From assembly GCA_016789865.1 (NCBI GenBank), contig JAEUPC010000186.1, forward strand, positions 1-36,538: DNA of 36,538 nucleotides. Reading direction: 5' to 3'. The notes below the pieces were generated by a model that was not told the origin of the DNA, ran no database searches, and saw only the letters and a program-made list of their open reading frames with translations. The stretch is from Rubrivivax sp. GTDB lineage: Bacteria; Pseudomonadota; Gammaproteobacteria; Burkholderiales; Burkholderiaceae_C. This document shows positions 23,015-31,405 of this stretch, one piece after another (within the stretch, counting starts at the first letter, position 1; each line of letters starts with the position of its first letter). Both the position numbers and the translations under genes were made by a program.

Positions 23015-24151
23015 CTATGTCTTCAACAGCTGCTTGGCGATCATGTTGCGCTGGATCTCGTTCGCGCCCTCGAATATCCGCATGACCCTCAGCTCGCGAT
23101 AGACCCGCTCCACCACCATGCCCTTGATGTAGCCAGCGCCTCCGAAAATCTGCAAGGCCTTGTCCGCAATGCGATTGGCTGCTTCTGTGCAGAACACTTT
23201 GGCGTAAGAGGACTTCAAGCGCACGTCCACGCCGTTTTGCAGGTCCCATGCCGCGTCCAGCAGCAGCGTTCGCGCCGCATGCTGCTCCATCGCCATGTCG
23301 GCCAGCATATGCTGCAAGACTTGGTGGCTCGAAAGTGGCTGGCCGAAGGTAACGCGATCCTTCGAGTACTGCAGCGCGTGTTCAAAGGCAATCTGGCTGC
23401 CGCCCAAGGCTTGGCAGCCCACATTGATGCGGGCTTCATTCAACCCCGAGACGGCGTAATAGAAGCCGCGGTTCTCCTCGCCCAGCAAGTTCTCTGCGGG
23501 GATTTCGCAGTTTTCGAACGTCAGCCCGTAGACACCGTGGGTCATGAAACCCATGGTGCGAATGGGCTTGCTCATGGTGAAGCCGGCAGTTTTGGGCTCC
23601 ACGAAGAAGGCCGAGACGCCATCGCGTCCTTTGCTCTTGTCGGTCTTTGCGAACACGAGAAACACGTCGCCGCGTTCGGCGTTCGAGATGTAGGTCTTGG
23701 CGCCGTTCAGCACCCACCGATCCCCCTTCTTGACGGCGCTTGTTCGCATGGCTGCGACGTCGGATCCGGCGTCCGGCTCGGTCAGCGCAAAACACACCGT
23801 CGCACCGGCCGCGACTCGCGGCAGCCATTCGGCCTTTTGCTTCGCCGTGCCATGCAGCAGCAGCAATTGCGGAATCGGCCCGAGGGCCTGACGGATGGAC
23901 GGCCAGAACTGGGGAGGCAGGCGGGCGAGCTCCATCTGGACCAGCGCCAGTGTGAGCTTGTCGACAGGGGTTCCGCCGAATTCCTCGGGGATCGACAGCC
24001 CGTAGTAGCCCATCTCCCGCAAGGTGGTGTGCACATCTCCGTGCACCTCGTTCGCCTCATGGAAGTGCGGCTCGTACTCGAGCAAATCGTTGACCACTTT
24101 CCGGGTCGAGGCCTGCATGGCACGCGAATCGTCGGAGAGTGTGAAGTCCAT
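23015..24151 (-). CDS. Acyl-CoA dehydrogenase
   Basis: This 378-residue flavoprotein of normal length has CFALTEPDAGSDVAAMRTSA (FAD/substrate loop) near residues 119-138, YISNAERGD, and the C-terminal catalytic glutamate in RIFEGANEIQRN (about Glu361). It should introduce an alpha,beta double bond into an acyl-CoA, passing electrons to ETF. Motifs around IFGGAGYIKGMVVERVYRE are standard. It is the last gene of the minus-strand CoA operon, 52 bases after the nitroreductase gene; 250 bases separate it from the TctC-like gene. The chain-length or branched-chain preference cannot be read from the sequence. Confidence 0.92.
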   Translation of the reverse strand: MDFTLSDDSRAMQASTRKVVNDLLEYEPHFHEANEVHGDVHTTLREMGYYGLSIPEEFGGTPVDKLTLALVQMELARLPPQFWPSIRQALGPIPQLLLLHGTAKQKAEWLPRVAAGATVCFALTEPDAGSDVAAMRTSAVKKGDRWVLNGAKTYISNAERGDVFLVFAKTDKSKGRDGVSAFFVEPKTAGFTMSKPIRTMGFMTHGVYGLTFENCEIPAENLLGEENRGFYYAVSGLNEARINVGCQALGGSQIAFEHALQYSKDRVTFGQPLSSHQVLQHMLADMAMEQHAARTLLLDAAWDLQNGVDVRLKSSYAKVFCTEAANRIADKALQIFGGAGYIKGMVVERVYRELRVMRIFEGANEIQRNMIAKQLLKT

Positions 24152-24203
24152 GGATGCCTTGAAGAGTTCGTTGAACGGATTGACAGCCTGTAGAGCGCGC
24201 GGC

Positions 24204-24929
24204 TCAGACCCATCGGGTGAAACTGTCCACCGCCTCGCGCGGCGTTCTGTAGGTGTTCACCGGCGCGGACCCGTCTGCGTAGCCGAGCGCCATGCCGCAA
24301 ACCAGCCTCTCACCAAAGTCCGCGCCGATGAAAGGCATGACGATCTTTGCGACGTTGTTCCACGCCGCCTGCGGGCAGGTGTGCAGCCCGAGCGCGTGCG
24401 CCGCCAGCATCAGGTTCTGCAGAAACATGCCGTAGTCGATCAGCGAGCCGTGGCCCATGACGCGGTCGATGGTGAACATGAGACCGACCGGCGCGTCGAA
24501 GAAGCGGTAATTGCGCTGGGCCTGCGCGTGCATCTTGTCCTTCTCGCCCTTCCCGATGCCCAGATGGCCATACAGGGTCCAGCCGTTGTGGCGTCGCCGG
24601 TCGATGTAGGGCGAGACCCACTGCGATGGGTAATAGCCATCCACCTCGCCGTACTCGGCGACCAGTGAGGCATCGGCGCGGGTCGCATCGTGCGCCGCAC
24701 ACGCCTTCGCGACGAGTGCATCTCGGCGATCGCCCTGCAGCACATACACCTTCCACGGCTGTGTGTTCGTGCTGGACGCCGCGCAACGCGCGACACGCAA
24801 AATCTCCTCGACTTGTCCGCGAGCGACCGGCCTGTCGGGCAGGAACGCACGACACGAGTAGCGGCTCTCGATGGCTGACACCACGCTCGCCGGATCGGGC
24901 ACGACTGCATTGACCTGGGGCGGGATCAT
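24204..24929 (-). CDS. Nitroreductase-family FMN oxidoreductase
   Basis: This 241-residue protein has the FMN-binding pattern of the nitroreductase fold: SRYSCRAFLPDRPV near residues 22-35, SSTNTQPWKVYVLQGD near 52-67, and a C-terminal VCGMALGYADGSAPVN. Members use NAD(P)H to reduce nitro groups, quinones, enones or other acceptors. The natural substrate here is unknown. ATG 24929 has GGAGG upstream. Its location inside a CoA-ester operon, with 27 bases between it and the CoA-transferase gene, suggests a reductive step or redox balancing in the pathway rather than nitroaromatic detoxification. Confidence 0.87.
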   Translation of the reverse strand: MIPPQVNAVVPDPASVVSAIESRYSCRAFLPDRPVARGQVEEILRVARCAASSTNTQPWKVYVLQGDRRDALVAKACAAHDATRADASLVAEYGEVDGYYPSQWVSPYIDRRRHNGWTLYGHLGIGKGEKDKMHAQAQRNYRFFDAPVGLMFTIDRVMGHGSLIDYGMFLQNLMLAAHALGLHTCPQAAWNNVAKIVMPFIGADFGERLVCGMALGYADGSAPVNTYRTPREAVDSFTRWV

Positions 24930-24956
24930 TGCAGTGCCTCCATCGAGTTCAGCAAC

Positions 24957-26159
24957 TCAGACCGTGCCCGCCTGGCGCAGCTCGGCCATCTGCCCAACCG
25001 TCAGCGCCAGGATTTCACGCAAGATTTCGTCGGTGTGTGCGCCGAGCGCGGGCGCTGGCCTGATCTGCGGCGTCGGTGTGCCGCTGAACAGGGGAAAGAC
25101 TGCCGGCATCTTCAGTGTGCCGATCTTGGGATGTTCAACGGTGGCGATGCTGCCCCGGGCCTGGTACTGCGGGTCCGCGACGATCTCCTTGATCGAGTAG
25201 ATCAGTGAGAAAGCCAGGCCTTTTTCTTCGAAGATCCGGCAGACCTGCGAAACCGGCTGTGACTTGATCCATTCGGCGACGATCGCGTTGACCTCCTCGA
25301 CGCGCGCGGTGCGTTTCACGTGGGTGGAGAAGCGCGCGTCGCCGATCAGCACCGGAATGGCCTCGCACAGGCGGCCGTACATGCGGTCGTTCGACACGGT
25401 CAGGACGATGTAACGTCCGTCGCAGGTTTCGAAATGGTCACCCGGGGCGGCGGCGAAGTGAAGGTTGCCCGTACGCTCGCGCGGCAGTCCCATCTTCTCG
25501 TAAGCGCTGACCATCACATCCGTGAAGCGGAAAACGGTCTCGTACAACGCGAGATCGATCTGCTGACCGGTGCCGCCACGCACGTCACGGTGGTAAAGCG
25601 CGACCATGACGCCGAGCGCGCCAAGAACCGCTGTTGAATAGTCGGCCATTGCCGTGCCCAGCTTCACCGGCGCGCGGTCTGGGTAGCCCGTGGCGTTCAG
25701 CGTGCCCCCCATGGCCAGGGCAATGCGGTCGTAGCCTGCACGGTGGGCGTAGGGACCCGTCTGGCCATAGCCCGAGACGCTGAGCATCACCAGCCGGGGG
25801 TTGACCTGCTGCAGGTCCTTCCACGACAGGTTCCATTTCTCGAGAACGCCGGGACGGAAGTTTTCGACAAGAACGTCCGCGCTCTTTACCAGTTCCTTGA
25901 GGATTCGTTGTCCTTCCGGATGGTGCAGATCGAGCGTCACGGACCGCTTGTTTCGCCCTTCCACGTTCCACCACAGGCTCTCCCCTTCCACCATCGGCCC
26001 GATATGGCGCAGCGCGTCTCCTTGGCCCGGCTGCTCGATCTTGATCACATCCGCGCCGTAGTCCGCGAGCAAGGTCGCGGCCACCGGGCCTGCCGCCATC
26101 GTGCCAAGGTCGATGACCCGCACACCCGCCATCGGCCCCTTGTTGTCTTTCGGTTCCAT
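24957..26159 (-). CDS. Family III CoA-transferase (CaiB/BaiF)
   Basis: This 400-residue protein is a typical CaiB/BaiF enzyme: GVRVIDLGTMAAGPVAATLLADYGADVIKIE at the N-terminus, NKRSVTLDLHHPEGQ, then the catalytic Asp173 in AMADYSTAVLG. Family III enzymes move CoA from a donor thioester to a carboxylic acid, so this gene can supply the activation step of the pathway; no acyl-CoA ligase is present in the array. It could instead be an alpha-methylacyl-CoA racemase-like member, but the motif spacing favours transfer. The gene lies 57 bases downstream of the enoyl-CoA hydratase-family gene. Confidence 0.9.
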   Translation of the reverse strand: MEPKDNKGPMAGVRVIDLGTMAAGPVAATLLADYGADVIKIEQPGQGDALRHIGPMVEGESLWWNVEGRNKRSVTLDLHHPEGQRILKELVKSADVLVENFRPGVLEKWNLSWKDLQQVNPRLVMLSVSGYGQTGPYAHRAGYDRIALAMGGTLNATGYPDRAPVKLGTAMADYSTAVLGALGVMVALYHRDVRGGTGQQIDLALYETVFRFTDVMVSAYEKMGLPRERTGNLHFAAAPGDHFETCDGRYIVLTVSNDRMYGRLCEAIPVLIGDARFSTHVKRTARVEEVNAIVAEWIKSQPVSQVCRIFEEKGLAFSLIYSIKEIVADPQYQARGSIATVEHPKIGTLKMPAVFPLFSGTPTPQIRPAPALGAHTDEILREILALTVGQMAELRQAGTV

Positions 26160-26216
26160 GCTTTTGAATCCCTTTCTGTGCGACTGCCGGTGCTGGCTTC
26201 GTGACGATTGCTGTAA

Positions 26217-27008
26217 CTACTGGCCCGTGAACTGCGGAGCGCGCTTTTCCTTGAATGCGGCAAGCCCTTCGACACGGTCGGCAGAGAAGTGATGCAGGTT
26301 GCTCAGGGCGCGCTCATAGCGCAGCCCGACGGCCAACGGGTGGTCCAGCGCATCATTGAGTGCCTGCTTCATCCTGGACAGCACCAGCGGGCTCTTGCTT
26401 GCGAGCTTTGCAGCCAGGGCCGAGACCGCCTCCATGAGGCCGTCATCCGCCACCACTTGGCTGACCAACCCGAAGGTCTTCCAATCGGACGCTGGTCGCA
26501 GGTCACCCGTGAACATGACGAGCTTCGCGTTGTTGAGACCGATCTTCCTTGGCAGGCGTGCCGTGGCCCCACCTCCCGGGAACAACGCGTAGTTCGAATG
26601 GGCATCGCCTAGGCGGGCAGATTCTGCGGCGATGACGACGTCACAGGCGAGCACGAGCTCCATCCCGCCCGCGACGGCTATCCCGTTGATGGCGGCAATG
26701 ACCGGCTTGCCGCAGGCTTCGATCAGTTCCGTCAGGGCCCCGATCGCGTGGACGAATTCAGCGCCGCTTTCGGGACGGCTTCTGGCGGGGTCCTTCAAAT
26801 CCGCGCCAGCGCAGAAGGCCCGGCCTTCGCCTGTCAGCACGATGACGCGGACATCAGGGTTGCGCTGGGCCTCCTTCAGCGACGCCGTCAGCGCATTGAC
26901 GAGTGACAAGGTCAGCGAATTCAACGCCTGCGGGCGATTCAGCTTGAGCCACATAACGCCGTGGGTATGCCGGCGGTGAAGTTCTTCCGTGTTCGATGCG
27001 GTTTCCAC
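26217..27008 (-). CDS. Enoyl-CoA hydratase/isomerase-family protein with one catalytic Glu replaced
   Basis: This 263-residue crotonase-fold protein has an oxyanion-hole segment AFCAGADL and INGIAVAGGMELVLACD with Glu117, equivalent to rat hydratase Glu144. The position equivalent to the second catalytic Glu (Glu164 in rat) is His137 (LGDAHSNYALFPGG). Classical hydration is therefore doubtful; isomerase, hydrolase or lyase activity, which crotonase members also show, is possible. The start is GTG 27008, with GGAAAGG about 10 bases upstream. It is part of the minus-strand CoA operon, between the acyl-CoA dehydrogenase pair and the CoA-transferase. Confidence 0.88.
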   Translation of the reverse strand: METASNTEELHRRHTHGVMWLKLNRPQALNSLTLSLVNALTASLKEAQRNPDVRVIVLTGEGRAFCAGADLKDPARSRPESGAEFVHAIGALTELIEACGKPVIAAINGIAVAGGMELVLACDVVIAAESARLGDAHSNYALFPGGGATARLPRKIGLNNAKLVMFTGDLRPASDWKTFGLVSQVVADDGLMEAVSALAAKLASKSPLVLSRMKQALNDALDHPLAVGLRYERALSNLHHFSADRVEGLAAFKEKRAPQFTGQ

Positions 27009-27056
27009 TTTGTGGCTGCCTTTCCGAGCTCATTGGGGAGTTGACTGACAAGCTTC

Positions 27057-28196
27057 TTATCGCAAGCCGAGGGACTTCGCGACGATGCCGCGCAGCACTT
27101 CCTTGGTCCCGCCGCGGATCGTGCAGGAGGGTGCATGCAGGATGACGTTGGCCAGCGCCGCGCTGTACGCGTCAGAGTTGCCCGGTTCGGGCTCGGTCTG
27201 CAGAACCAGCCGAAGGGTCTCGGGAATCTCTTGTTCGAAGCAGGCACCCAAGTCCTTGATCAGGGCCGCATGCAAGGCGGCGTCCTGCCCGTCGGTGATC
27301 ATCGTGGCGACCCCCCGCGACATCCGTCGCAACGTCGAGAGGTGAGCCACCAGGCGCCCCAGCGTTCGCGCGCCCTCGGGTGAGGGCTGCTGCTTGAGCG
27401 CGCTGAAGAACTCCTCGACGGCGCCCATGTGGGACATGAAGCGGTCAGGTCCGCTTCGTTCGAACGTCAGCTCGCTTGTGACCTGCTGCCAGCCTTGGCC
27501 TTCGACGCCGATGAGCGTGTCATCTGCAAGGAACACTTCCTGGAAGTGAACTTCGTTGAAGTCGTGGTCGCCAGCGATGTTGACGATGGGTCGGCAGGTG
27601 ATGCCGGGCGTCTTCATGTCGACCAGGAATTGGCTCAGGCCGGCCTGCCGTACTTCACCCGGGGGCGCCGTGCGGCACAGCAGGATCATGTAGTGCGTGC
27701 GGTGCGCGCTCGAGGTCCAGATCTTGGCGCCATTCACGAGCCAACCGCCGTCCACCTTGGTGGCGCGGGTGCGCACGGACGCGAGATCCGAGCCCGAGTC
27801 CGGTTCGCTCAGGCCGATGCAGAAGTAGCACTTCCCGGCGGCAATGCGTGGGACGACTTCCTCGCGTTGCCTCTCGTTGCCAAACCTCAGCAGCAGCGGA
27901 CCGCTTTGACGCTCGGCCACCGCATGGGCAAAGATCGGTGCGCGAACGGCGAGTAGTTCCTCCAGAACGACAAGGCGCTCCGTCAACCCGTACCCGCCAC
28001 CGCCATAGCGCTTGGGAAAGCCCATGCCGATCCAGCCGCGCTGGCCAAGGGCCTCGCTGAACGCAGGATCAAAGCCGCCAAATGAAGCGGCCCCGTGCCG
28101 ATCGCCGTGCCAGCCGTCGATGAACTCGCGCACTTCGGCGCGCAGCCGTTCGGCAATGGCCGACTGCCTGGGGCGCGGGAATGAGAGTTTGTTCAT
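27057..28196 (-). CDS. Acyl-CoA dehydrogenase, catalytic-type subunit of a probable heteromeric pair
   Basis: This 379-residue acyl-CoA dehydrogenase-family protein has FCIGLSEPDSGSDLASVRTRA near residues 125-145, VNGAKIWTSSAHRTHYM, and Glu246 in SELTFERSGPDRF. Glu246 occupies the place of the catalytic base in isovaleryl-type and FadE26-type enzymes. The C-terminus ends with TIRGGTKEVLRGIVAKSLG instead of the usual EGANEIQ, consistent with that subfamily. ATG 28196 overlaps the stop of the partner gene by 4 bases (ATGA), so a complex is likely. The in-frame extension to 28349 lies wholly within the partner gene and is rejected. Confidence 0.9.
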   Translation of the reverse strand: MNKLSFPRPRQSAIAERLRAEVREFIDGWHGDRHGAASFGGFDPAFSEALGQRGWIGMGFPKRYGGGGYGLTERLVVLEELLAVRAPIFAHAVAERQSGPLLLRFGNERQREEVVPRIAAGKCYFCIGLSEPDSGSDLASVRTRATKVDGGWLVNGAKIWTSSAHRTHYMILLCRTAPPGEVRQAGLSQFLVDMKTPGITCRPIVNIAGDHDFNEVHFQEVFLADDTLIGVEGQGWQQVTSELTFERSGPDRFMSHMGAVEEFFSALKQQPSPEGARTLGRLVAHLSTLRRMSRGVATMITDGQDAALHAALIKDLGACFEQEIPETLRLVLQTEPEPGNSDAYSAALANVILHAPSCTIRGGTKEVLRGIVAKSLGLR

Positions 28197-29275
28197 GACG
28201 CTGCGCCCACTGCTGCGCTCGCTGTTGTGCTGTTTACCGCCGGCGCCACGGTGCGCCAGAGGGACTGGCCGGCGCCACCGGCCAGCATGAGATTGCCCAG
28301 CTCGCGAGACCAGAAAGCCTCGTTGCCGCACTCGTCCCGCCAGGACCACAACCGCTTGGTGAACCGGTGCAGTTCGTGTTCCTCGGTGAACCCGATGGCG
28401 CCGAACACCTGATGCGCGATCGCCGAGGCTTGCCCTGCGGCGTCGCCAGTCCGGATCTTCGCGCTGGCAGCGGCAATGCTTTGCGAGAGGGGCTCGCCCC
28501 CGGCCAGCCAGTCATCGACCGCTTCGCTTCCAGCTTCGGCTGCTGCACGTGCGGCCGCCGCCTGCGTGGCCAACAAGGCGATGTTTTGCTGCACTGCCTG
28601 GAACTTCCCGATCGGCCGGCCGAATTGCACGCGCAGGTTGGCGTACTCCACGGCCAGCGCAAGGCACCGATCGATCGCGCCGGCCATGAGCGCGCTGCGC
28701 TGGATGGCAGACAGGCAGAGCAGATCGCGCGCGTCGAAAGGCGCGGGGGCCACCGCCTGCGGCACCACACCGTCGAGTGCCAGCGTATCGCGCGGATCGC
28801 CGGCGAGATTGCGGCCCGGAGTGACGGCGATGCCTGCGGCATCCCGGGCCAGGACGACCAGGTGGGCGGCCGTGCCAGCCCCGACGATGAACGCGACATG
28901 CGTGCAGGCACCGCCCAATGGCACCCGGCGCAGTGTGCCGTCGACGCGCCACCCGTCGCCGGCGCGACTCAGCCGAACTGGCTCGACGTGCGCCGACGAG
29001 GCGATGGTCGGCAAGGTCGCGCCCCTGACGCCGGCGCAGTCTGCAAGCCAGTGTCCGACCATTGCTTCGGCTAGCGGGACGGCCGCGGCATGTTCGCCGG
29101 CCAGTGACAGCAGCCCGCCAGCGTCGGCCCAGTTCACGCCCGCGCCACCCTTGCTCTCAGACAGCAAGGCCTTGTCGAAACCGGACGCCTGCAGGACACC
29201 CCACAAGTCTGCGGGCTTGTCCGCAAATATCCGCAGGGCCGCTTCATGCAGCATGTCGCGCGTGTCTTCACTCAT
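28193..29275 (-). CDS. Divergent acyl-CoA dehydrogenase-family subunit (probable partner subunit)
   Basis: This 360-residue, Ala-rich protein is most like the non-catalytic halves of alpha2beta2 acyl-CoA dehydrogenases. Recognisable parts are the C-terminal NLRVQFGRPIGKFQAVQQN and VFGAIGFTEEHELHRFTKRL. Neither the usual catalytic Glu of EGANEIQ nor an ERSG-type glutamate is apparent. Known heteromeric members, such as those of steroid side-chain degradation in actinobacteria, split FAD and substrate binding between subunits. Its gene overlaps the next one by 4 bases and lies 9 bases after the SDR gene. A stand-alone role cannot be excluded. Confidence 0.85.
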   Translation of the reverse strand: MSEDTRDMLHEAALRIFADKPADLWGVLQASGFDKALLSESKGGAGVNWADAGGLLSLAGEHAAAVPLAEAMVGHWLADCAGVRGATLPTIASSAHVEPVRLSRAGDGWRVDGTLRRVPLGGACTHVAFIVGAGTAAHLVVLARDAAGIAVTPGRNLAGDPRDTLALDGVVPQAVAPAPFDARDLLCLSAIQRSALMAGAIDRCLALAVEYANLRVQFGRPIGKFQAVQQNIALLATQAAAARAAAEAGSEAVDDWLAGGEPLSQSIAAASAKIRTGDAAGQASAIAHQVFGAIGFTEEHELHRFTKRLWSWRDECGNEAFWSRELGNLMLAGGAGQSLWRTVAPAVNSTTASAAVGAAS

Positions 29276-29284
29276 CGTTTGCTC

Positions 29285-30202
29285 TCAGACGGGATCCCAG
29301 CTGAAGATGTCGCGCGACCTGTCCAGTGGGAAGAACGAAGGCTTCATCATGGGGATGGCGACTTCCAGGCAGGACTCGACGGTCCAACCTTCGCTGCGGT
29401 GCGCGGTGCGTATCGGCCGCGGCTGCGAGAACAAGTAGATCTCGTTGTTCCGAACGCCGAAGATTTGGCCTGTCACGCCACCGGCCTCGTCGGTGAGCAG
29501 CGCGCAGGTGAACGGCGCGATCTTGGCCACCTCCATGCGCTGGTTGACGAGCGTGCGAGCCAGCCCTTCCGGGTTGTCGGTCGGGATCGAGCTCACCATG
29601 CGGGTGAATGCGAACGGCGCAATGCAGTTGGACCGCACGCGAAAGCGCTCCATGTCAAGCGCGATCGACTTCGACAGGCCGACGATGCCCATCTTCGCAG
29701 CGGCGTAGTTGGCCTGCGCGACGTTGCCGATCAGGCCTGAAGTCGACGTCATGTGCACGATGGCGCCCGACTCCTGGCTCTTGAAGTGCGGCGCGACGGC
29801 GCGGGCCATGTTGAAGCAGCCCTTCAGGTGCACCTTCACCACGGCGTCGAAGTCTTCTTCCGACATCTTGTGGAAAATCCCGTCGCGCAGATTGCCGGCG
29901 TTGTTCACCAACCCGTCGACGCGTCCGTACACGTCGAGCGCATGCTTGACGATCTGCTGGGCTGAACTCCAGTCGGCAACACTGTCCGTGTTGGCGCTGG
30001 CCTCGCCACCTGCGGCGCGAATCTGGTCGACCGTCTGCTGGGCCGGCCCGGCGCTGCGCTCGCCATCGCCCTCCATGTTCACACCCAGGTCGTTCACGAC
30101 CACTCGCGCGCCCTGGCGCGCCGCCTCGAGCGCAATCTCCTTGCCCACGCCGGCGCCCGCGCCGGTCACGACGATCACCTTGCCTTGCAGCCGCTGCGTC
30201 AT
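29285..30202 (-). CDS. Short-chain dehydrogenase, 3-hydroxyacyl-CoA dehydrogenase-like
   Basis: This 305-residue SDR has the nucleotide-binding motif VVTGAGAGVGKEIA (residues 11-24), LVNNAGNLRDG, and the catalytic S...Y-x-x-x-K (TSTSGL, then NYAAAKMG). Asp38 in VVVNDLG favours NAD. Extra C-terminal length relative to a ~250-residue SDR, and the pattern ARVVVNDLGVNMEGDG, resemble the dehydrogenase domain of peroxisomal multifunctional enzyme type 2. Oxidation of a 3-hydroxyacyl-CoA to the 3-keto form is therefore likely. The start at 30202 is favoured, because GAAGGAG lies directly before it; that site is itself part of an in-frame ATG at 30217. It lies 11 bases after the thiolase stop. Confidence 0.87.
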   Translation of the reverse strand: MTQRLQGKVIVVTGAGAGVGKEIALEAARQGARVVVNDLGVNMEGDGERSAGPAQQTVDQIRAAGGEASANTDSVADWSSAQQIVKHALDVYGRVDGLVNNAGNLRDGIFHKMSEEDFDAVVKVHLKGCFNMARAVAPHFKSQESGAIVHMTSTSGLIGNVAQANYAAAKMGIVGLSKSIALDMERFRVRSNCIAPFAFTRMVSSIPTDNPEGLARTLVNQRMEVAKIAPFTCALLTDEAGGVTGQIFGVRNNEIYLFSQPRPIRTAHRSEGWTVESCLEVAIPMMKPSFFPLDRSRDIFSWDPV

Positions 30203-30213
30203 GGCCGTCTCCT

Positions 30214-31392
30214 TCATGCGGTGAGGATGGAGACCACCGCCACAGCGGACTCGTGACCGACCTGGCCGCCCGAGTTTTGCGCCAGCGCGACCTTCGCGGA
30301 CGGGCGCTGCCGTGGGCCGGCTTCGCCGCGCAGCTGCTGGACGAGCTCGGCGATCTGCGCCGCGCCCGTGGCGCCGATCGGATGGCCTCTGCTCAGCAGA
30401 CCGCCGCTCGGGTTGACCGAGACGCGGCCACCGATGTCGGTGGCACCACTTCGCAGCAGCTCGACGCCCTGTCCCTCGGGGCAGATCTGAATGACCTCGT
30501 AGTTGATGAGTTCGCCGGGCGCCGATGCGTCGTGAACCTCGGCGACATGGACTTCATCGGGTCCGATCGAGGCCTCCTTGTAGGCGGCCTTTGCAGCGCT
30601 GACCGACGCGCTCGGCTTTGTGGGGTCTGCCATCCCGGACAGCAGCACCGAGCTTGCAACCCACACCGGCCTGCATCCCGTCAACTGTGCAGCGACGCGG
30701 CTCGAGACGAGCACGATCGCGGCCGCGCCGTCGCCGATCGATGAGCACATGGGGAGCGTCAGCGGATCGCTGATCATGCGTGCGGCCAGGACCTCCCCGA
30801 TGGTCGTTTCCTTGCGGAATTGCGCGTACGGGTTGAGAGCGCCAGCACGCCGGCTCTTGACGGTGATGCGCGCGAAGTCGGCCGGCGTCGTTCCCGTCGC
30901 CTTCATGTATCTGCGCGTGCGCTCGGCGTAGATGTCCATGAAGATGGATCCGCTGCCGGAGCCGATGTGCGACGGCAGAACGTCTTCCTTGTCCACTGCG
31001 CCACCGAACGCGCCGAACGACACGGCCTTGTCGGGGTGGCTCAGCTTTTCGGCACCGACTGCCATGGCCACGTCGGACTGGCCGCTGGCGACGGAGTGCC
31101 AGGCCAGGTGGAAGGCCGTGCTGCCGGTGGCGCAGGCGTTCTCGACGCTGACCATCGGCTTGCCGAGCAGGCCGGTGTACCTGAGCGCGGCTTGCGCGCG
31201 CACCATCTCCTGGCCCGTGATGAGCCCGGCTGCCGCGTTGCCGAAGAAGACGCGGTCGACGCGCTCGGCGCCGATGCCGGCATCGGCCAGCGCACTTTTG
31301 ACGGCCTCTTCCGCAGAAGTCCGGACCGAGCGGTCCATGAACTTTCCGAAGGAGGTCATGCCAATTCCAGCGACTGCAACGCGGGTGTTCAT
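30214..31392 (-). CDS. SCP2-type thiolase / acetyl-CoA acetyltransferase-like protein
   Basis: This 392-residue thiolase-fold protein has nucleophile Cys87 in VENACATGSTAF, a histidine in HVAEVHDASAPGE, and GGLLSRGHPIGATGAAQ near the C-terminus. The final motif is AQNSGGQVG, where degradative thiolases have a catalytic Cys (CxG). That is the mark of the SCP2-thiolase branch, whose members can be thiolases, synthases or aldol-type partners. The start at ATG 31392 matches the conserved beginning MNTRVAVAGIGMTSFGKF; the longer in-frame extension overlaps the upstream gene and is rejected. It lies 13 bases downstream of the citryl-CoA-lyase-like gene. Confidence 0.88.
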   Translation of the reverse strand: MNTRVAVAGIGMTSFGKFMDRSVRTSAEEAVKSALADAGIGAERVDRVFFGNAAAGLITGQEMVRAQAALRYTGLLGKPMVSVENACATGSTAFHLAWHSVASGQSDVAMAVGAEKLSHPDKAVSFGAFGGAVDKEDVLPSHIGSGSGSIFMDIYAERTRRYMKATGTTPADFARITVKSRRAGALNPYAQFRKETTIGEVLAARMISDPLTLPMCSSIGDGAAAIVLVSSRVAAQLTGCRPVWVASSVLLSGMADPTKPSASVSAAKAAYKEASIGPDEVHVAEVHDASAPGELINYEVIQICPEGQGVELLRSGATDIGGRVSVNPSGGLLSRGHPIGATGAAQIAELVQQLRGEAGPRQRPSAKVALAQNSGGQVGHESAVAVVSILTA

Positions 31393-31405
31393 GTCATCTT
31401 CCGAT

